A stretch of 64,000 nt of DNA from JAJKIP01 sp037200685 (GTDB lineage: Bacteria > Bacteroidota > Bacteroidia > Chitinophagales > Chitinophagaceae): assembly GCA_037200685.1 (NCBI GenBank), contig JBBCIG010000008.1, forward strand, positions 62,001 through 126,000, given 5' to 3'. Positions 1 to 9,115 of this stretch are shown here, one piece after another. The notes beneath the pieces were generated by a model. The model made no database searches, was not told the origin of the DNA, and was given only the letters and a program-made list of their open reading frames with translations. The position numbers were made by a program, and so were the translations under genes. Every line of letters begins with the position of its first letter. Position 1 is the stretch's first letter.

Positions 1-153
1 ATCTATGTGCCGGGCTTTCCAAAAGTATTTTAGCAATTTAAACTCAGAATGTTCCTTCCGTTTTATCTGTTCGTACTCCCAAAACAATTCCTTGAAACGC
101 TTAATATGCTCCCGTTCTAACGTATTGTCTAAACGACTGCTTCTTCTTATCAT
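1..153 (-). CDS. 5' part of a cut-off gene, possibly transposase
   Basis: Fifty-one codons run from an ATG at 153 to the window edge without a stop, so only the N-terminus is visible. The peptide begins MIRRSSRLDN and is rich in Arg, Lys, Glu and aromatic residues, with a run that could be a helix-turn-helix. That resembles the DNA-binding start of some Bacteroidota IS481/IS3-like transposases, but no catalytic residues are in view. The palindromes and repeats just upstream fit a mobile-element edge. The family is a guess; that this is coding is likely. Confidence 0.45.
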   Translation of the reverse strand, partial: MIRRSSRLDNTLEREHIKRFKELFWEYEQIKRKEHSEFKLLKYFWKARHID

Positions 154-204
154 ACCGAAATTAGCTTTTCGTTACTAATTCCTGTCTACGAATTACTAAA
201 CACA

Positions 205-360
205 TACAGCTCCGTTCATCTTTCTGTTCTTTCCCAGCAATAGCGTCGCAGTTTACCATGAGAGAAGTCGAATGGTCGCACTCTTGTGCTGCATGAATTC
301 TACTTACCATTATTGCAGCACCCCGATGAATATCGACGGTACTTCCTGTTCACTATTCAG
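205..360. repeat. dispersed intergenic repeat family 1, copy a
   Basis: This stretch carries CTCCGTTCATCTTTCTGTTC, then GTCGAATGGTCGCACTCTT. The same words recur in intergenic DNA near 8.8, 18.9, 25.4, 32.1, 38.7 and 42.2 kb, in both orientations. No ORF of note crosses it. The copy is degenerate. Confidence 0.6.
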
Positions 361-382
361 CAATTATCGAACTCTATTCATT

Positions 383-539
383 GTCCCGTAGGGACATCTT
401 ATGGGTAGAAATCCAACAATAAACGACCCACGTTCCAGCGGAACGTTTTATGCAAATTTGAAACAAGCATAATGCGTTCCTACGGAACGCCGGTATACGC
501 TGCTTTATATTCTATCCACAAAGTGTTCCTCCGGAACAC
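383..539. repeat. cluster of four short REP-like palindromes
   Basis: Four short perfect or near-perfect palindromes follow one another: GTCCCGTAGGGAC at 383-395, CGTTCCAGCGGAACG at 431-445, GCGTTCCTACGGAACGC at 474-490 and GTGTTCCTCCGGAACAC at 523-539. Three share the core GTTCC-N3-GGAAC. They resemble REP-type intergenic hairpins, which in other bacteria are moved by REP-associated tyrosine transposases; none is seen here. Confidence 0.7.
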
Positions 540-847
540 AGGAAAATGATTGATTAAGTATTATGTTACAAGCAATTCTGGCCCAATTAATAAACCTTTC
601 AAAATTGTTATGATGAGTTGGGAAATTATTTTATCTTTCTAATAGCAAAACCCATTCATCTATTTATCTCTTTTATTTCTAGCCCCCGCTGAATTGCCAT
701 CCGTTTCCGTTCTGTGCCTTCCTGATCACGTCTAACGAAAAATTGCGCAATGAAAAATTTTATTCTTCTGCAAAGGATATCTCCTTCGCTTCCCAACAAT
801 TCTTATCTATTGTTTACAAACCACTTTTAATAACAAAATCAACTATT

Positions 848-1258
848 ATGAACACAAAAACGTTGCTTGGCGGCCTGATAGCGGGCATTGTCAGTTTTCT
901 TGTCGGCTATCTTATTTATGGCGTTTTGCTGATGGATTATTTTAAATCGCTAACGATTCCTTATGAAGGACTGATGAAAGACCCGGTAATATGGGAAATT
1001 GGTATCGCCAATCTTATTTGGGGAATGATGCTGGCTTATATTTTTAACCTGGCCGGCGTAAGATCTTTTTCAAAAGGATTGACAGCCGGATTTATTATTT
1101 TCTTTCTTTCATCACTGGCCCATCATTTAATGACACATGCTACCATGAATCTTTCCGGTTATAGGATAGTCGTTATGGATGCAGCTTGTTTCGGGATTCT
1201 CGGAGCGGTATCCGGTGCTGTTCTTGGCTGGTGGATGGGCCGTGGTAAAAGTGCTTAA
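848..1258 (+). CDS. small four-helix membrane protein
   Basis: The product has 136 residues and about four hydrophobic helices: near residues 5-27, 50-70, 75-95 and 110-132. It is an integral inner-membrane protein. Length and layout recall DUF1761-type proteins, but no diagnostic motif is visible, so this is only a possibility. The ATG at 848 is chosen because the upstream in-frame extension (from 743) is not hydrophobic and reads like leader DNA. A strong terminator follows. It has no operon partner. Confidence 0.7.
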   Translation: MNTKTLLGGLIAGIVSFLVGYLIYGVLLMDYFKSLTIPYEGLMKDPVIWEIGIANLIWGMMLAYIFNLAGVRSFSKGLTAGFIIFFLSSLAHHLMTHATMNLSGYRIVVMDAACFGILGAVSGAVLGWWMGRGKSA

Positions 1259-1280
1259 TTCCATACATACCTTAATAAAC

Positions 1281-1314
1281 AAAAAACCCCGGCATTGATG
1301 CCGGGGTTTTTTGT
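1281..1314. terminator. bidirectional rho-independent terminator
   Basis: A stem ACCCCGGCAT / ATGCCGGGGT with a two-base loop is flanked by A-runs on the left and T-runs on the right, so it can stop transcription from both converging genes. Confidence 0.92.
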
Positions 1315-1330
1315 TTACTTATATAAATTT

Positions 1331-2881
1331 TTATTTTCTTCTTTTATTCTGCAAATATTTTTCATTAATGATGGCGCTCATCGGTTTTCCAAACACTTTG
1401 CTTTCCACCCAGGAAATAATATCGAGATAGGCGAACGCCCTTGTTTCGAAACGGTTTTTTTCTAAATGCTTGATCTTTTGCAAAAACGTTTCCAGCTCGG
1501 GTTTCATTTGCCTTGTTGTAAGGTTAAATGACCTCCTCAAAAACTGGAACATCGCTTCTTCCACAACCGTAAGGTTCTGCATCTTCGACATAAACCGGTA
1601 TACCGACTTGGTAAGTGATTCAATGATGCTGTCATTGCCCAATTCATAATGCGCCATCAGGTGCAGCAGGCGGGCATAACATTGCAGGTCGGTGCCTACA
1701 TCTCCATGCTCGTTGATGATATTTTGTAAATAATCAATAGATGTATCATAATCGCCACTACCGAAATAAAGTGTGGCTATCTTATAATTCATCACCATGA
1801 TGCGGTGCGTATCCAGGAATAAAGAATATTTTTTTAATTGAAGTTCGATATCGGGCACGAGCAAAAGGCCTTCTTTAAAAGTGCCTTTCATAAAATGCCC
1901 GTTGATCTTTGCATGGGCGATATAAATGAATGCCTGTATCCGGAAGTTATCATGGTCCTGTACACGGGGCGTTTTGGCAAACTCTTCAAAACGCTTCATG
2001 GTAATTTCAAACTGCTTAAAATTACGCAGGTCAAAATGCGCATTCATCAGGTTGTGCAGGCCTTTGATGTAATGGCCCGTTTCCACCCGTATCATCAGCG
2101 GTTGCGCATCAAAAATATCCACCCATTTTTGCGCATAGCGGTAATACATCAAAAAATCCTGGCGGATAAAAGCGTACCAGCTTAAGCTCTGGTAGAGGTA
2201 TAATTTTTCATAAAAGCCTTTTTGCTCCCAAACATCATCCGGTAAATTATTTTTCAAAAATTCTTTTACCCCTATTTCATCTTCTTCATTGCGTGCATGG
2301 CCATGCGTGGTATACCAGCTGTATAATTGCAATGCAAGATTAGATAGCCTTGCGACCGTATGATTGCGGGTGGTTATTTCTATCGCTTCATTGGAAAGCT
2401 CTTCCGCCCGGTGCTGCATACTGCGTGTTACATGCAACGTTTCTATCCGCTTCTCCAATGAAATTACCTGCGTAAGAAAATTGAATTTATGGTTACTCCT
2501 TGCTGTTTCTTTCGCTTTCTCTAATATTTTAAGACTTTGAAAGAACAATCCTTTTTTATAAAGGATATGCGCATAGTCGAATTGCTCATGCAATTGCAGA
2601 TCGATGCTGTCAGCGCTTTTTAATAAGCGAAGGCTTGCAAGAATTTCCCTGTATAAATGTGTTTTAAGATTATAAAGTTGCCGCTTCTCTGTTCCGGGAA
2701 GTTTTTTCAATAATGCCCTTTCATCATAGTCGTCCAGTTTATCCACTGCATCAAAAAGACGGACGATTTTGAGGTCTTCGTTAGCGGAACTGCGCTTTAT
2801 ATAGAGCTTGAAGTGCCTCTTTTCGGCTTTCTCCAAAGATTTTATGAGCTGAAATAATATGTCTTGGGGACGGTTGGACAT
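1331..2881 (-). CDS. conserved helical-repeat protein (TPR-like)
   Basis: A 516-residue soluble protein made almost entirely of predicted helices, rich in Leu, Lys, Glu and Tyr, with pairs such as ALQLYSWYTTHGH and ATLYFGSGDYDTSIDYLQNI that look like tetratricopeptide units. It has no signal peptide or membrane segment. Proteins of this size and style are common in Chitinophagaceae and carry no assigned role; scaffold or regulatory function is inference. The start is the ATG at 2881, and the product begins MSNRPQDILF. It is transcribed alone. Confidence 0.8.
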   Translation of the reverse strand: MSNRPQDILFQLIKSLEKAEKRHFKLYIKRSSANEDLKIVRLFDAVDKLDDYDERALLKKLPGTEKRQLYNLKTHLYREILASLRLLKSADSIDLQLHEQFDYAHILYKKGLFFQSLKILEKAKETARSNHKFNFLTQVISLEKRIETLHVTRSMQHRAEELSNEAIEITTRNHTVARLSNLALQLYSWYTTHGHARNEEDEIGVKEFLKNNLPDDVWEQKGFYEKLYLYQSLSWYAFIRQDFLMYYRYAQKWVDIFDAQPLMIRVETGHYIKGLHNLMNAHFDLRNFKQFEITMKRFEEFAKTPRVQDHDNFRIQAFIYIAHAKINGHFMKGTFKEGLLLVPDIELQLKKYSLFLDTHRIMVMNYKIATLYFGSGDYDTSIDYLQNIINEHGDVGTDLQCYARLLHLMAHYELGNDSIIESLTKSVYRFMSKMQNLTVVEEAMFQFLRRSFNLTTRQMKPELETFLQKIKHLEKNRFETRAFAYLDIISWVESKVFGKPMSAIINEKYLQNKRRK

Positions 2882-3153
2882 CGTGCAGAAATTTTCATGG
2901 AATAAGCTCCCAGCAAGGGTTTCGGTGCTTCTAACACACGTTTGGCATGCTTAAAATGGGATCAAGTTGTTTTGACGCTTGTTTTTTGCCAGCCTACATT
3001 TGTGGCAGATCATTACATAATCATACGGCAGGCAATCGTTAAAGGAGGCAAAAGTCGTCAGAGGTCAAAGTTAAGCAGAACCTGCTAAAATCCCGAGGCA
3101 AGTCGGGCGCAAATACTACTTCGAAGAATTTTCATATGGCAAGCAATCGTTAG

Positions 3154-3188
3154 AGGTCAGTCCGTTTCTACGGAAGGACCTTTTTTTA
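3154..3188 (+). terminator. hairpin with T-run in the 2882-3351 gap
   Basis: AGGTC..TCCGT pairs with ACGGA..GGACCT around a short loop with a two-base mismatch, followed by seven T. No + strand gene lies just upstream, so it may act as an insulator or be part of a repeat. The rest of the 2882-3351 gap holds a half-repeated phrase (GGCAGGCAATCGTTA near 3028, GGCAAGCAATCGTTA near 3138) and otherwise nothing recognised. Confidence 0.5.
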
Positions 3189-3351
3189 TTAAGGTTCGCT
3201 AAGTTAGTGTTTTCGGTAATCACTTGTTAATTTTTCGTAAAGTTTTTTCCACATTCGTTATCCACAGAGGTGTATAATTAGATAATATTCAACGGGCTGC
3301 CCTGGTCACAGATGTGATTTATTTACCTTCACGGCCTAACTTCCTTCAATT

Positions 3352-3840
3352 ATGGCCATCCGCATTTTCATTACCGGCGGTACGTTTGATAAAGAGTACA
3401 ATGAACTGAATGGGCGCCTTTATTTTAAAGACACCCACATGCAGGACCTGCTGGAAATGGGCCGTTGCCGTGTTGATACGGCCATCAGGACGCTGATGAT
3501 GATTGACAGCCTGGAAATGACGGACCAGGACCGTGATTTAATTGCTCACCAGTGTAATCATTGCGAAGAAAACAAAATCGTTATCACCCACGGCACCGAT
3601 ACGATGAGCGAAACAGCGAAAGTGCTGGCGCAAAAAGTAAAGAATAAAACTATCGTTCTTTTCGGCGCCATGATCCCTATTAAGTTTGGTAGCTCCGATG
3701 GGTTATTTAACCTGGGCAGTGCGTTGGCTTTTGCACAAACGCTACCAGCCGGTGTATACGTGGCCATGAATGGCCGTTATTTTAACTGGAATAACGTAAG
3801 AAAAAACAAGCAGACAGGAATATTTGAAGAAATAAAATAA
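3352..3840 (+). CDS. single-domain asparaginase-like protein
   Basis: The 162-residue product matches the N-terminal catalytic domain of L-asparaginases: TGGTFDK near residues 8-14 carries the nucleophile threonine and HGTDTM near 79-84 the second threonine and aspartate. Full asparaginases are about 320-350 residues with a second domain that completes the active site of the neighbouring subunit; here the gene ends naturally after the first domain. Such short forms exist in Bacteroidota, so this is not necessarily a truncation. Activity on asparagine is uncertain. It begins at the only good ATG, with no close partner gene. Confidence 0.82.
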   Translation: MAIRIFITGGTFDKEYNELNGRLYFKDTHMQDLLEMGRCRVDTAIRTLMMIDSLEMTDQDRDLIAHQCNHCEENKIVITHGTDTMSETAKVLAQKVKNKTIVLFGAMIPIKFGSSDGLFNLGSALAFAQTLPAGVYVAMNGRYFNWNNVRKNKQTGIFEEIK

Positions 3841-4055
3841 GCTAAGAGAGAAAGGAGAAAAAGAGATTAGGGGTTTTAGCACTAATTAAAGCGAATTACA
3901 CGAATTATTATCTTGCTGATTGCCCCGTTGTCTATTTCATTCCTATTTGCTAGTCTCCACTCATCCCAGCCTTTTTTAAACATGAATTGACTTGCTTCTT
4001 CATTTATTGAAACCTGCCTGTTGACTTATATGACTATTTTGACAATTCTCTCTTC

Positions 4056-5711
4056 TCACTTCATCATTTTATCCCTGATGGCTTTGAACTCAGAACCTTC
4101 TTTCCATTCCGGCCATTTATCAGTAAATGCTAATTTCTTTCCTACGTTGAATAATAATTTCAAATCATCGATAGCCCCGTCGAGCACCCATGTAGCTGCA
4201 TCATATTCATCTGACGGGCGGTGATAATTTTTTGCAGTATAATCGTCTTCCATTTTTTTACCATACCCTTCTTTGCCAATCACATCAAAACCATTGCTGG
4301 TGTATAGTGCAGGCACACCCACTTTTGCAAAATTAAAATGATCAGAACGGTAATAGGATCCCGCTTCGGGATGCAGTTCAAATGAAATAACACGGTCGGC
4401 TTTGGTCGCTTCTTCTTTTATATAATCTTCAAGGTCATTTTGTCCACGGCCTACTACAATAAAATCTTTTGTTTTACCATACCAGTTCAGGCCGTCCATA
4501 TTGATATTAGCTAACGTTTTATTTAATGGATAAACAGGGTTTTGCGCATAATAAGCCGAGCCCCATAATCCCTGTTCTTCCGCCGTTACAGAAAGGAAAA
4601 CAATAGTACGTTCAGGCGGCGTTTTCATATTCTTAAACCCTCTTGCTAACTCCAGCAATCCTGCCGTAGCGCTTGCATTATCCAATGCACCGTTATAAAT
4701 ACTATCACCTGTTGAATCGGGTTTGCCAATACCGAGATGGTCCCAATGGGCTGAATAAACAATTGTTTCGTCAGGATGTTTTGAGCCGGTTATTTTACCG
4801 ATTACATTGTATGATTTGTTATAAGTTGTTTTTACTTTCATGTTGACGGATAACTTCAATCCCAATGATTCGCCTTTGAAACCAGTGACATCCGCTTTTG
4901 CTAATAAGCTAGTGTCTTTGCCTGCTGCGGATAGTAATCTTTTTGCCGCTGGCGCTGAAACCCAACCAATAATATCACACAATGTTTCCTGTTTGCCCCG
5001 GTTATCTAATCTTAATCTTGAGCCATTCCAGTTGTTTTGCACAACACTAAATGGATAGCTCGCTGCTTCAGTATTATGAACGATCAAACATCCTTTGGCG
5101 CCCTGTCTTGCCGCTTCTTCAAACTTATAAGTCCAGCGGCCGTAATACGTCATTGTTTTTCCTTTGAATAAAGAAGAATCATGCGCATTGAAACCGGGAT
5201 CATTCACTAATATCAATACTACTTTTCCTTTCACATCCAGGCCGGCGTAATCATTCCAGTTGTATTCCGGCGCTACTACTCCATAGCCAGCAAAAACCAG
5301 TTCCGCATTGTTTAATGATTCGGCGCTATCCGTTTTATCCGTCCAGATCACATAATCATCAAAGCCTTCCAGTGAAAATTTTTCTTTGGGAGCTACAACC
5401 TGCATTTGTGAAGCTGCTTCCGTGGTAATGCGCACCATTGGCACTTCCTGCAAATAACTATCGCCATTGCCGGGCTCCAAACCAGTTGCAGCGAATTGTT
5501 CTTTTAAATAATTAATTGTTTTTGTTTCACCTTCGGTAAATGGCTTGCGCCCCATAAAATTATCTGCTGAAAGTGTTTCAATATGTTTTCCCAAACTATC
5601 GGCGCTAAAAGCTGAAAGTCCGTCAGCACTGTCCGGGCCTGATTCAGAATTGCAGGCGGTAAAAAATAAAATAGCTGAAAATAAAGCGAGTGTGAAAAAA
5701 TATCTGGTCAT
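4056..5711 (-). CDS. M28-family zinc peptidase lipoprotein with PA domain
   Basis: A 551-residue exported lipoprotein: hydrophobic leader ending FFTAC, with the lipidated Cys at 20. A protease-associated (PA) insert covers about residues 140-290. The M28 catalytic domain follows, with zinc ligands seen as SAHWDHLG (His 322), NGALDNASA (Asp 344), TAEEQGLWGS (Glu 378-379) and a late SDHFNF His. The family consists of cell-envelope aminopeptidases or carboxypeptidases; the substrate cannot be told. It probably scavenges peptides in the periplasm or at the surface. Monocistronic. Confidence 0.93.
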   Translation of the reverse strand: MTRYFFTLALFSAILFFTACNSESGPDSADGLSAFSADSLGKHIETLSADNFMGRKPFTEGETKTINYLKEQFAATGLEPGNGDSYLQEVPMVRITTEAASQMQVVAPKEKFSLEGFDDYVIWTDKTDSAESLNNAELVFAGYGVVAPEYNWNDYAGLDVKGKVVLILVNDPGFNAHDSSLFKGKTMTYYGRWTYKFEEAARQGAKGCLIVHNTEAASYPFSVVQNNWNGSRLRLDNRGKQETLCDIIGWVSAPAAKRLLSAAGKDTSLLAKADVTGFKGESLGLKLSVNMKVKTTYNKSYNVIGKITGSKHPDETIVYSAHWDHLGIGKPDSTGDSIYNGALDNASATAGLLELARGFKNMKTPPERTIVFLSVTAEEQGLWGSAYYAQNPVYPLNKTLANINMDGLNWYGKTKDFIVVGRGQNDLEDYIKEEATKADRVISFELHPEAGSYYRSDHFNFAKVGVPALYTSNGFDVIGKEGYGKKMEDDYTAKNYHRPSDEYDAATWVLDGAIDDLKLLFNVGKKLAFTDKWPEWKEGSEFKAIRDKMMK

Positions 5712-5933
5712 AAGAAGAATTTAAACTCTGTGAGCTATGTGTTGTTAATAGTGAACGAAGTGCAAAGTCAAACAAAAATATTCAATTAGCCGCACCGTCC
5801 GTAGAAAACTATCGTGCCCAATAACTGATTTTCGGCCATAAATTTTATGATCACCAAGCTACCTGTTGATTTGATCATGTTTTTCATGGTTTATCCAAAT
5901 ATTATTATTGAGAAAAACTTATCTTGAAGCGCT

Positions 5934-7532
5934 ATGATACAGGACAAACTTCTGCTGGTTTTATCATTGCTGTTTACTATCAGCCTGCTGACGATGCTCA
6001 GCAATAAATTAAAAATATCTTATCCCATTCTGCTGGTAATAGGCGGGCTCATCATCAGCATTATTCCGGGTATTCCCAGTATCAGCCTTGGCCCTGATAT
6101 CGTTTTCCTGATTTTTCTTCCGCCCCTTTTATATGCCGCGGCATGGAATACATCATGGAATGAATTCTGGAAATGGAAACGGCCTATCAGTTTACTTTCT
6201 TTTGGCCTGGTCATTTTCACTTCTGTTGCAGTTGCATTGGTTTCTCATGCATTGATACCGGGATTTCCACTGGCATTCGGTTTTTTATTGGGAGGAATTA
6301 TTTCGCCGCCCGATGCAGTAGCTGCCGCTTCCGTCTTGCAGGGTTTAAAAATTCCGAAGCGGGTCACAACCGTCCTCGAAGGTGAAAGCCTGGTAAACGA
6401 TGCATCCAGTTTGATTGTATTTCGTTTTGCTCTTGCAGCTATTCTTACCGGGCAGTTTCATTTATGGGATGCCACGCAAACTTTCGTGCTGGTAGCATTC
6501 ATGGGCATCCTGATCGGCGTCGCCATCGCTGGTATTGTATATCTTATTCATCGTTATTTTCCAACCACGCCTGCGATTGATGCTGCTATCAGTCTTATCA
6601 CACCCTATATAATGTATATCGCAGCGGAGCATTTTCATTTTTCCGGAGTGTTATCTGTTGTCAGTGGCGGATTGTTTCTTACTTATCGTTCACAGGATAT
6701 TTTCACGTATGAATCCCGTTTGCAACTGAACAGTCTTTGGGAAACGCTGATCTTTTTATTAAATGGTTTTGTATTTATTCTTATCGGTTTGCAGTTGCCA
6801 GCTATTGTAGATGGATTAGGTGATTATTCCGTGGGTGAAGCGATTTTCTATGCTGTTATTATTAGTTTACTTACCATTGTTATTCGCATTATCTGGGTGT
6901 TTCCTAATGCCTACATACCGCGGATATTATTTAAAAGCATACGGGAAAAAGAAGATAGGCCCGGCTGGCGTTCTGTATTGCTTGTGGCATGGAGTGGCAT
7001 GCGGGGTGTTGTTTCTTTAGCAGCGGCACTGGCAGTACCGCTTACATTATCCACAGGTGAATCATTCCCGCACCGCAACCTTATTTTATTTATCACATTT
7101 GTTGTGATACTTGTTACACTGGTGTTGCAGGGATTGAGTTTAAAACCATTGATCCGTTATTTAAAAATAGAAACCAACGAAAAAGAATCTGAAAGAATTC
7201 AATCGTTGGCTTTGCGTGTGCAATTGGGGGAAGCTGTTCTTTCGTTTATGGATACTAACTATAAAGAAGAAGCGGAAAAAAATGAAGCGTATAAAAGAGT
7301 GAGGGACCGGTATGAAAGAATGATAGAAGTAGCAAAGAAGAAATTAGAAATGGAAGAGGTGGAAGAAGAAGGCTCTTCCTTCCTGCCTAAATACCGGCAA
7401 ATGCTGGTGGAGCTGGTAGACGTACGCAGGAAAGAATTAAATCATTTTCGCCGTACAAAAGAATACAATGAAGAACTGATCCGTGAGCGGGAGTGGGAAT
7501 TAGATTTGGAGGAAGCAAGATTAAGAGGATAG
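5934..7532 (+). CDS. CPA1-family Na+/H+ antiporter
   Basis: The 532-residue inner-membrane protein has about twelve hydrophobic helices (residues 5-410), then a charged cytoplasmic tail of about 120 residues rich in Glu, Lys and Arg. Family hallmarks are LIFLPPLLYAAAW near 60, SPPDAVAAASVL near 123 with the ion-binding Asp, and EGESLVNDASSLIVFR near 148. The family exchanges cytoplasmic Na+ (or K+) for protons to control pH and salt. The tail is probably regulatory, by analogy. It is followed by a terminator. Confidence 0.93.
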   Translation: MIQDKLLLVLSLLFTISLLTMLSNKLKISYPILLVIGGLIISIIPGIPSISLGPDIVFLIFLPPLLYAAAWNTSWNEFWKWKRPISLLSFGLVIFTSVAVALVSHALIPGFPLAFGFLLGGIISPPDAVAAASVLQGLKIPKRVTTVLEGESLVNDASSLIVFRFALAAILTGQFHLWDATQTFVLVAFMGILIGVAIAGIVYLIHRYFPTTPAIDAAISLITPYIMYIAAEHFHFSGVLSVVSGGLFLTYRSQDIFTYESRLQLNSLWETLIFLLNGFVFILIGLQLPAIVDGLGDYSVGEAIFYAVIISLLTIVIRIIWVFPNAYIPRILFKSIREKEDRPGWRSVLLVAWSGMRGVVSLAAALAVPLTLSTGESFPHRNLILFITFVVILVTLVLQGLSLKPLIRYLKIETNEKESERIQSLALRVQLGEAVLSFMDTNYKEEAEKNEAYKRVRDRYERMIEVAKKKLEMEEVEEEGSSFLPKYRQMLVELVDVRRKELNHFRRTKEYNEELIREREWELDLEEARLRG

Positions 7533-7614
7533 TTTTTTACCACGCAGGGAGCGCTGAGTTCGCAGAGAATAGTTTTAAGCAAGTTGTATTATAATAGAAG
7601 AGGAATTTAATTAA

Positions 7615-7651
7615 ATAATAAAAGCCATTCGATTTGAATGGCTTTTATTAT
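7615..7651. terminator. bidirectional terminator between converging genes
   Basis: A near-perfect stem ATAATAAAAGCCATTC / GAATGGCTTTTATTAT around a short loop lies between the antiporter and the OmpA-like gene, with an A-run on one side and a T-run on the other. Confidence 0.9.
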
Positions 7652-7674
7652 AGATAAAACTATTTAATTTTAAA

Positions 7675-8562
7675 TTATTTCCCTGCGTTTGGCTCTAATA
7701 ATTTAAAAAACTGGTCAAGTTGTGGCAGGATCACAATCCTTGTTCTGCGGTTAGCAGCTTTACCTTCTTTAGTAGTGTTATCCGCAACGGGTTTGTATTC
7801 AGCACGTCCGGCCGCGGCGATTTTTGAAGGATCAAGTCCGTATTTATTTTGAAGAATTCTTACTACGGCTGTCGCCCTTTTCACACTCAGGTCCCAGTTA
7901 TCAAGCAAACCGCCCGCGCCTTTATAAGGTACGTCGTCTGTATGACCTTCAACCATAAATTCGATATCAGGTTGATTCTTTAATACAGCCGCGACTTTTC
8001 CTAATACACCGTTTGCCTGGTCAGTTACTTCATATTTTCCACTTTTGAAAAGCAGTTTGTCAGAAATATCGATGTATACAACTCCTTTGTCCACTTTAAT
8101 ATTTATATCCTGGTCATCGAGATTGCCAACAGCGCCTTTCAGGTTCATCACCAACGCCATGTTCAATGAATCTTTGCGGGCCATTTGCTGTTGCAGTGTT
8201 TGGATATAATTATCTTTTGCTCCGATATTGTCCATTGATTTCTTGATACTTTCCGCCTGTGATGCGGAAATCACTGACATATCTTCCAGTTGTTTTAACG
8301 CCTGTGTATTGTTTTGTTTTAGCAATGCGATCTGCTGGTTCAGGCTAGCGATATCACTTTGCAATGATGCTTTCTGGCGGTTCAATTCCGCTTTTTCAGT
8401 GGTGCAATCATTAATAGTAGTTTGTAATCTTGTCTCCAGTTGTGTTTTTTGTGCTAAGAGTTCATCATAGCTTGTTTGCAGTGTTTTAAATTTTTTAGAG
8501 CTGACGCATGAAAAAAGAAAAACTACTGAAAGAAGTGGAAGAATAAGTTTTTTGATAGTCAT
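7675..8562 (-). CDS. OmpA-family peptidoglycan-binding lipoprotein
   Basis: The 295-residue product starts with a lipoprotein leader ending FLFSC, then a long coiled coil (about residues 28-140) full of Gln, Leu, Lys and Ser, then an OmpA C-terminal domain. That domain shows VEGHTDDVPY and NRRTRIVILP, the residues that bind diaminopimelate in peptidoglycan. It probably ties the outer membrane to the wall. The start MTIKK at 8562 is preferred over the upstream in-frame ATG at 8649, because the leader is then a proper signal peptide. Confidence 0.92.
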   Translation of the reverse strand: MTIKKLILPLLSVVFLFSCVSSKKFKTLQTSYDELLAQKTQLETRLQTTINDCTTEKAELNRQKASLQSDIASLNQQIALLKQNNTQALKQLEDMSVISASQAESIKKSMDNIGAKDNYIQTLQQQMARKDSLNMALVMNLKGAVGNLDDQDINIKVDKGVVYIDISDKLLFKSGKYEVTDQANGVLGKVAAVLKNQPDIEFMVEGHTDDVPYKGAGGLLDNWDLSVKRATAVVRILQNKYGLDPSKIAAAGRAEYKPVADNTTKEGKAANRRTRIVILPQLDQFFKLLEPNAGK

Positions 8563-8739
8563 GTGGACATGTTTTAGGTTAAAAATAATATTCGGGGCCT
8601 TAACTGCAATGTCCATCGCAGTAGTGGTAATGGCGGCAAAGATAAGCACTCAACATTTTATGTTTATTTTGATTTGTTAGAAACGTTTTAAAATTAATCT
8701 TAACGAGTTCGAAAAGCTCTGTGCTGAACCTCAGCCTTT

Positions 8740-9000
8740 CTCCCTCTCCACAAGTGGAGAGGGAAACTGCACACAGCCCTTGCTTAATGAATATGCAAAC
8801 AATTACGGTGGCTTCGACAATGCTCAGTAGAATTACTGTAGTACAAGAGTGCGACGCAAGGGACGATGATAGTAGTACTAGAGCCGGGTACATAATAAAA
8901 AAATACTTCACCCCGATTACATCGGGATTTCGCTCCGCTCAACAACAGCCGATGATAGTTCGCAGGATGCTGCGTATACTAATGCAGCCCGGCTATTAAG
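8740..9000. repeat. dispersed repeat family 1, copy b
   Basis: The 8563-9115 gap holds no gene. It contains CTCCACAAGTGGAG (a palindrome), CAGCCCTTGCTTAATGA (inverted relative to 25.6 kb), CTTCGACAATGCTCAGTA and GAGTGCGACGCAAGGGACGA. These words are shared with the repeats near 25.4 and 42.2 kb. Confidence 0.6.
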
Positions 9001-9115
9001 TTATTTTTAAGTTTCGTTATATTTTTTAATGGCGAAAAACATGCCTGTTTTGATAAATAAAATATTTATTCCTGCTAAAAAACTTTCATTTTTGCTTCTC
9101 TATAATTAAAATACT

